Of a DNA stretch of 64,000 nt, positions 62,020-64,000 are shown piece by piece; positions within the stretch are counted from its first letter, which is position 1; every line of letters begins with the position of its first letter. A program made the position numbers and the translations under genes. The notes below the pieces were generated by a model, which was not told the origin of the DNA, searched no databases, and worked only from the letters and a program-made list of their open reading frames with translations. Origin of the DNA: Streptomyces sp. NBC_01264 (GTDB lineage Bacteria; Actinomycetota; Actinomycetes; Streptomycetales; Streptomycetaceae); contig NZ_JAPEOX010000003.1 in NCBI RefSeq assembly GCF_026340675.1, forward strand, positions 124,001 through 188,000. The letters are read 5' to 3'.

Positions 62020-63177
62020 ATGGATGCTCGTCGTAAGGCGAGGGTGCGCTCGAGCGGTGCCTGGCTCGTGTGCGGGGCCCTGGCGTCACTGGCGTTGGGT
62101 GTGGGAGGTGCTCCGGCCGCGGCTGCTTCGGCCCGCGCGCACCAGGTGAACGTTCCGTCGTATGCGGGCTCCCATCAAGCGCCGTGCGGGCGCGAGGATG
62201 ACGACCCGCGCAGGGGTGGTGGCGGCGGGGACAAGGACTGCAAGGAAGGCAAGCCCGGCCCTCGCGGCCCGAAGGGCGACACCGGTCCGCAGGGGCCGAA
62301 GGGTGACACCGGCCCCAAGGGGCACCCGGGCAAGCAGGGTGACACGGGCCCGCAGGGTCCGAAGGGCGACACCGGGTCGCCGGGCCCCAAGGGCGACACG
62401 GGGTCCCAGGGTCCGAAGGGCGACAGCCCCAAGGGCGAAACCGGAATCCAGGGTCCCAAGGGCGAAACCGGAATCCAGGGTCCGAAGGGCGACACCGGAA
62501 TCCAGGGTCCGAAGGGCGACACCGGAAACGCGGGTCCCAAGGGTGACCAGGGCGCGCAGGGCGTCAAGGGCGACCCCGGCGCGCAGGGGCAGAAGGGCGA
62601 CACGGGCAACCAGGGAGCGCCCGGCACCGTCGGCCCCGCCGGTCCGGGCGGCCCCGCTGGCCCCGCTGGCACGGCGGGCATCGGCGGTCCGCCCGGTCCG
62701 GGAGGCCCGGCTGGTCCCGCAGGCCCGGCCGGTCCCGCCGGACCTGCGGGCCCCGCTGGCTCCTCCGGCAAGGGCAAGCCAGGACCCCAGGGGCCTGCCG
62801 GCCCCAAGGGCGACAAGGGCGACAAGGGCGACAAGGGTCCGCGGGGCCCCAAGGGCGACGCGGGCCACAAGGGCCACGCGGAACTCGAGGTGCGACGGGT
62901 CGTCAACGTCAGTGCCACGGTGGCTCCGGGCGCCACGACCACCCTCGAAGCCGTCTGCCCCCGCGGGTACTTCGTCACCGGAGGCGGCGTGACGCTGCAG
63001 AGCCCGGACCTGAAGGTCCTGTGGGACAACTCCGGTGATGCCCAGAACTGGATCGCGTCCGTGAGCAACACCCTGGCCGCGGGCACCCCCGCCCCCACGG
63101 CCGGGACCTGGGTCGCGGAGATCCACGCGCTCTGCGCGAGGCTCGACCACAAGAAGCCGGTCCAGGGTCACGCATGA
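62020..63177 (+). CDS. Secreted collagen-like repeat protein
   Basis: 385 residues. Signal peptide (about 1-36), a short Cys/Gly/Asp-rich region, then roughly 210 residues of Gly-X-Y triplets (about 76-288) dominated by GPKGDT and GPA units, broken once by SPKGET. A C-terminal ~90-residue globular domain with two cysteines follows (CPRGYFVTGGG ... WVAEIHALCARL). Such proteins form trimeric stalks that present the globular head outside the cell. No sortase signal is seen. The stop overlaps an ATG of the next frame, and the next gene encodes a protein with the same type of head domain. Confidence 0.9.
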   Translation: MDARRKARVRSSGAWLVCGALASLALGVGGAPAAAASARAHQVNVPSYAGSHQAPCGREDDDPRRGGGGGDKDCKEGKPGPRGPKGDTGPQGPKGDTGPKGHPGKQGDTGPQGPKGDTGSPGPKGDTGSQGPKGDSPKGETGIQGPKGETGIQGPKGDTGIQGPKGDTGNAGPKGDQGAQGVKGDPGAQGQKGDTGNQGAPGTVGPAGPGGPAGPAGTAGIGGPPGPGGPAGPAGPAGPAGPAGPAGSSGKGKPGPQGPAGPKGDKGDKGDKGPRGPKGDAGHKGHAELEVRRVVNVSATVAPGATTTLEAVCPRGYFVTGGGVTLQSPDLKVLWDNSGDAQNWIASVSNTLAAGTPAPTAGTWVAEIHALCARLDHKKPVQGHA

Positions 63178-63251
63178 CACGCCTCCCCCAGAGAAGGGCT
63201 CTCACTCCCGAGCGCCACTCTCCCACCGTCAGCCGCAACGAGGAGCGAGAA

Positions 63252-63767
63252 TTGAACGTCCACCGCACCCCGGGCCACTCCGGTGCCCGCCTCCGCCGCC
63301 CGGCCGTACTCGGCTCGGCTCTGGCGGCCTCCCTGGCCTTCGCCCTGACGGGCATCACGGCCCCGGCCTTCGCCGCGGCCGCACCCGTAGCGGTCGCCGA
63401 CACCCCGCACCAGTCCAAGGGCGGTGATTGCAACGGCCACGACGGCGACAGGCGCGACGGCGGCGGTCGGGGCTCGGGCTACTGCAACGACCACCGGGGC
63501 GGCATCAGCTACGAGCTGCAGTCCCGTACGGTCGAGGCCACCTTCACCGTCCTGCCCGGCATGCCGAAAAACGGAAGCGTCGCTTGCGACGCGGGCTGGC
63601 TCATCGACAGCGGCGGCGTCGAGCTCAGCTCGCCCCTGCTCTTCCTGCAGAAGTCCATCAAGGGCGTGAGCTCGTCGTGGGAGACCACCGTGGTCAACAA
63701 CGACACGACCTCGCACACTTATGACGTGGCAATCGTCTGTAGTCGGCTGATCGCCATCCAGCACTAA
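63252..63767 (+). CDS. Secreted protein sharing the collagen-like protein's C-terminal domain
   Basis: 171 residues from a TTG start preceded by GAGGAG; an ATG at 63174 overlapping the previous stop would add 26 residues ahead of the signal peptide. Signal peptide to about residue 40 (AFAAAAP), a Gly/Asp/Arg/His-rich linker with cysteines, then an ~85-residue domain. That domain matches the head of the preceding protein (VACDAGWLIDSGGVELSS ... SSWETTVVNN ... AIVCSRL): paired cysteines, GWxxxSGGV, a central Trp and a terminal CxRL. Function unknown; the pair may act together at the cell surface. Confidence 0.75.
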   Translation: MNVHRTPGHSGARLRRPAVLGSALAASLAFALTGITAPAFAAAAPVAVADTPHQSKGGDCNGHDGDRRDGGGRGSGYCNDHRGGISYELQSRTVEATFTVLPGMPKNGSVACDAGWLIDSGGVELSSPLLFLQKSIKGVSSSWETTVVNNDTTSHTYDVAIVCSRLIAIQH

Positions 63768-63865
63768 CCGGGCTGCCCTTCGGACCAAGCCGAGCCGCTT
63801 CGGCGCCAACCGTCGAAGCGCCTCGGTGCCGGAACGACTACTCTCCCCGAAGTCCGCGTCAGGCT

Positions 63866-63909
63866 CCGGGGAGCTTCCCCCCATGAACCGGGGAGCTTCC
63901 CCCCATGAA
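63866..63909. repeat. Two 22-bp tandem direct repeats
   Basis: Two identical 22-bp units (63866-63887 and 63888-63909), each containing a short GGGGA...TCCCC hairpin. They are downstream of the last gene; no coding role. The rest of 63768-64000 shows nothing I can support. Confidence 0.7.
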
Positions 63910-64000
63910 CAAGTCGGCTGCCGTTCCCCGGTAGCTGACGCAGTGCCACCGGACATGCCGGTCATGAGCCCCAGGTCTGCAAGAGCCCCACCGACGAAGC

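Noticed and set aside
62250..62880. Repetitive DNA as a candidate CRISPR or satellite
   Set aside because: It is the coding sequence for Gly-X-Y triplets in an intact secreted protein.

Overview
The window is high-GC DNA with GTG/TTG starts, GGAGG-type ribosome binding sites and two SARP-family regulators. These features point to Streptomyces or a close actinomycete. Its core is a nonribosomal peptide (NRPS) gene cluster that I cannot match to a known compound. Functions are assigned from motifs read in the sequence; no database search was run.

Layout. Positions 117-4592 (+) hold a short SARP/NB-ARC regulator and an ABC exporter pair, closed by an 18-bp terminator shared with the opposing operon. 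Positions 43486 to 4685 (-) look like one ~39-kb transcription unit with many 1-7 bp overlaps. In order it carries a SyrP-like oxygenase, a PPTase, a three-gene 2,3-diaminopropionate (Dap) block (a lysine-less SbnA paralogue, SbnB, SbnA), an MbtH protein, NRPS-C (A-T-C-A-T), NRPS-B (five C-A-T modules plus a C-terminal penicillin-binding-protein-type hydrolase), a carbamoyltransferase with an altered amine site, an MFS exporter, a second SyrP-like oxygenase, a type II thioesterase, NRPS-A (C-A-T-E-C), a lipoprotein and a phosphoglycerate dehydrogenase.

Positions 43610-52773 hold a secreted phospholipase A2, a full-length SARP, a 74-residue secreted peptide, a 38-codon asparagine-rich ORF with its own RBS and terminator, a flavin-halogenase homologue lacking the catalytic lysine, a DUF2871 membrane protein with a TetR repressor, and a degenerate free-standing carrier/condensation protein. 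Positions 52883-60122 hold a glycosyltransferase and a partial deoxysugar set (RmlA, RmlB, 2,3-dehydratase, 3-ketoreductase) with a SnoaL-like and a RibD/DHFR-like gene between them. From 60.2 kb the character changes: a 26-bp terminator, a serine recombinase, an IS110 remnant, then a secreted collagen-like protein and a related secreted protein. This looks like the cluster edge.

How the genes fit. NRPS-A ends exactly at a C-A linker and NRPS-C begins exactly at an A domain, so the likely order is NRPS-A, NRPS-C, NRPS-B, giving an octapeptide. Pocket codes suggest D-aromatic, Gln-like or polar, Asn-like, X, Asn-like, Val-like, diamino acid, X (X = the same unassigned pocket twice). SerA, SbnA and SbnB would supply O-phosphoserine and then Dap. 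The carbamoyltransferase may convert a diamino acid to a ureido residue. The SyrP-like enzymes would beta-hydroxylate carrier-bound residues. The fused PBP-type domain would release or cyclise the peptide, and the sugar genes suggest a glycosylated product.
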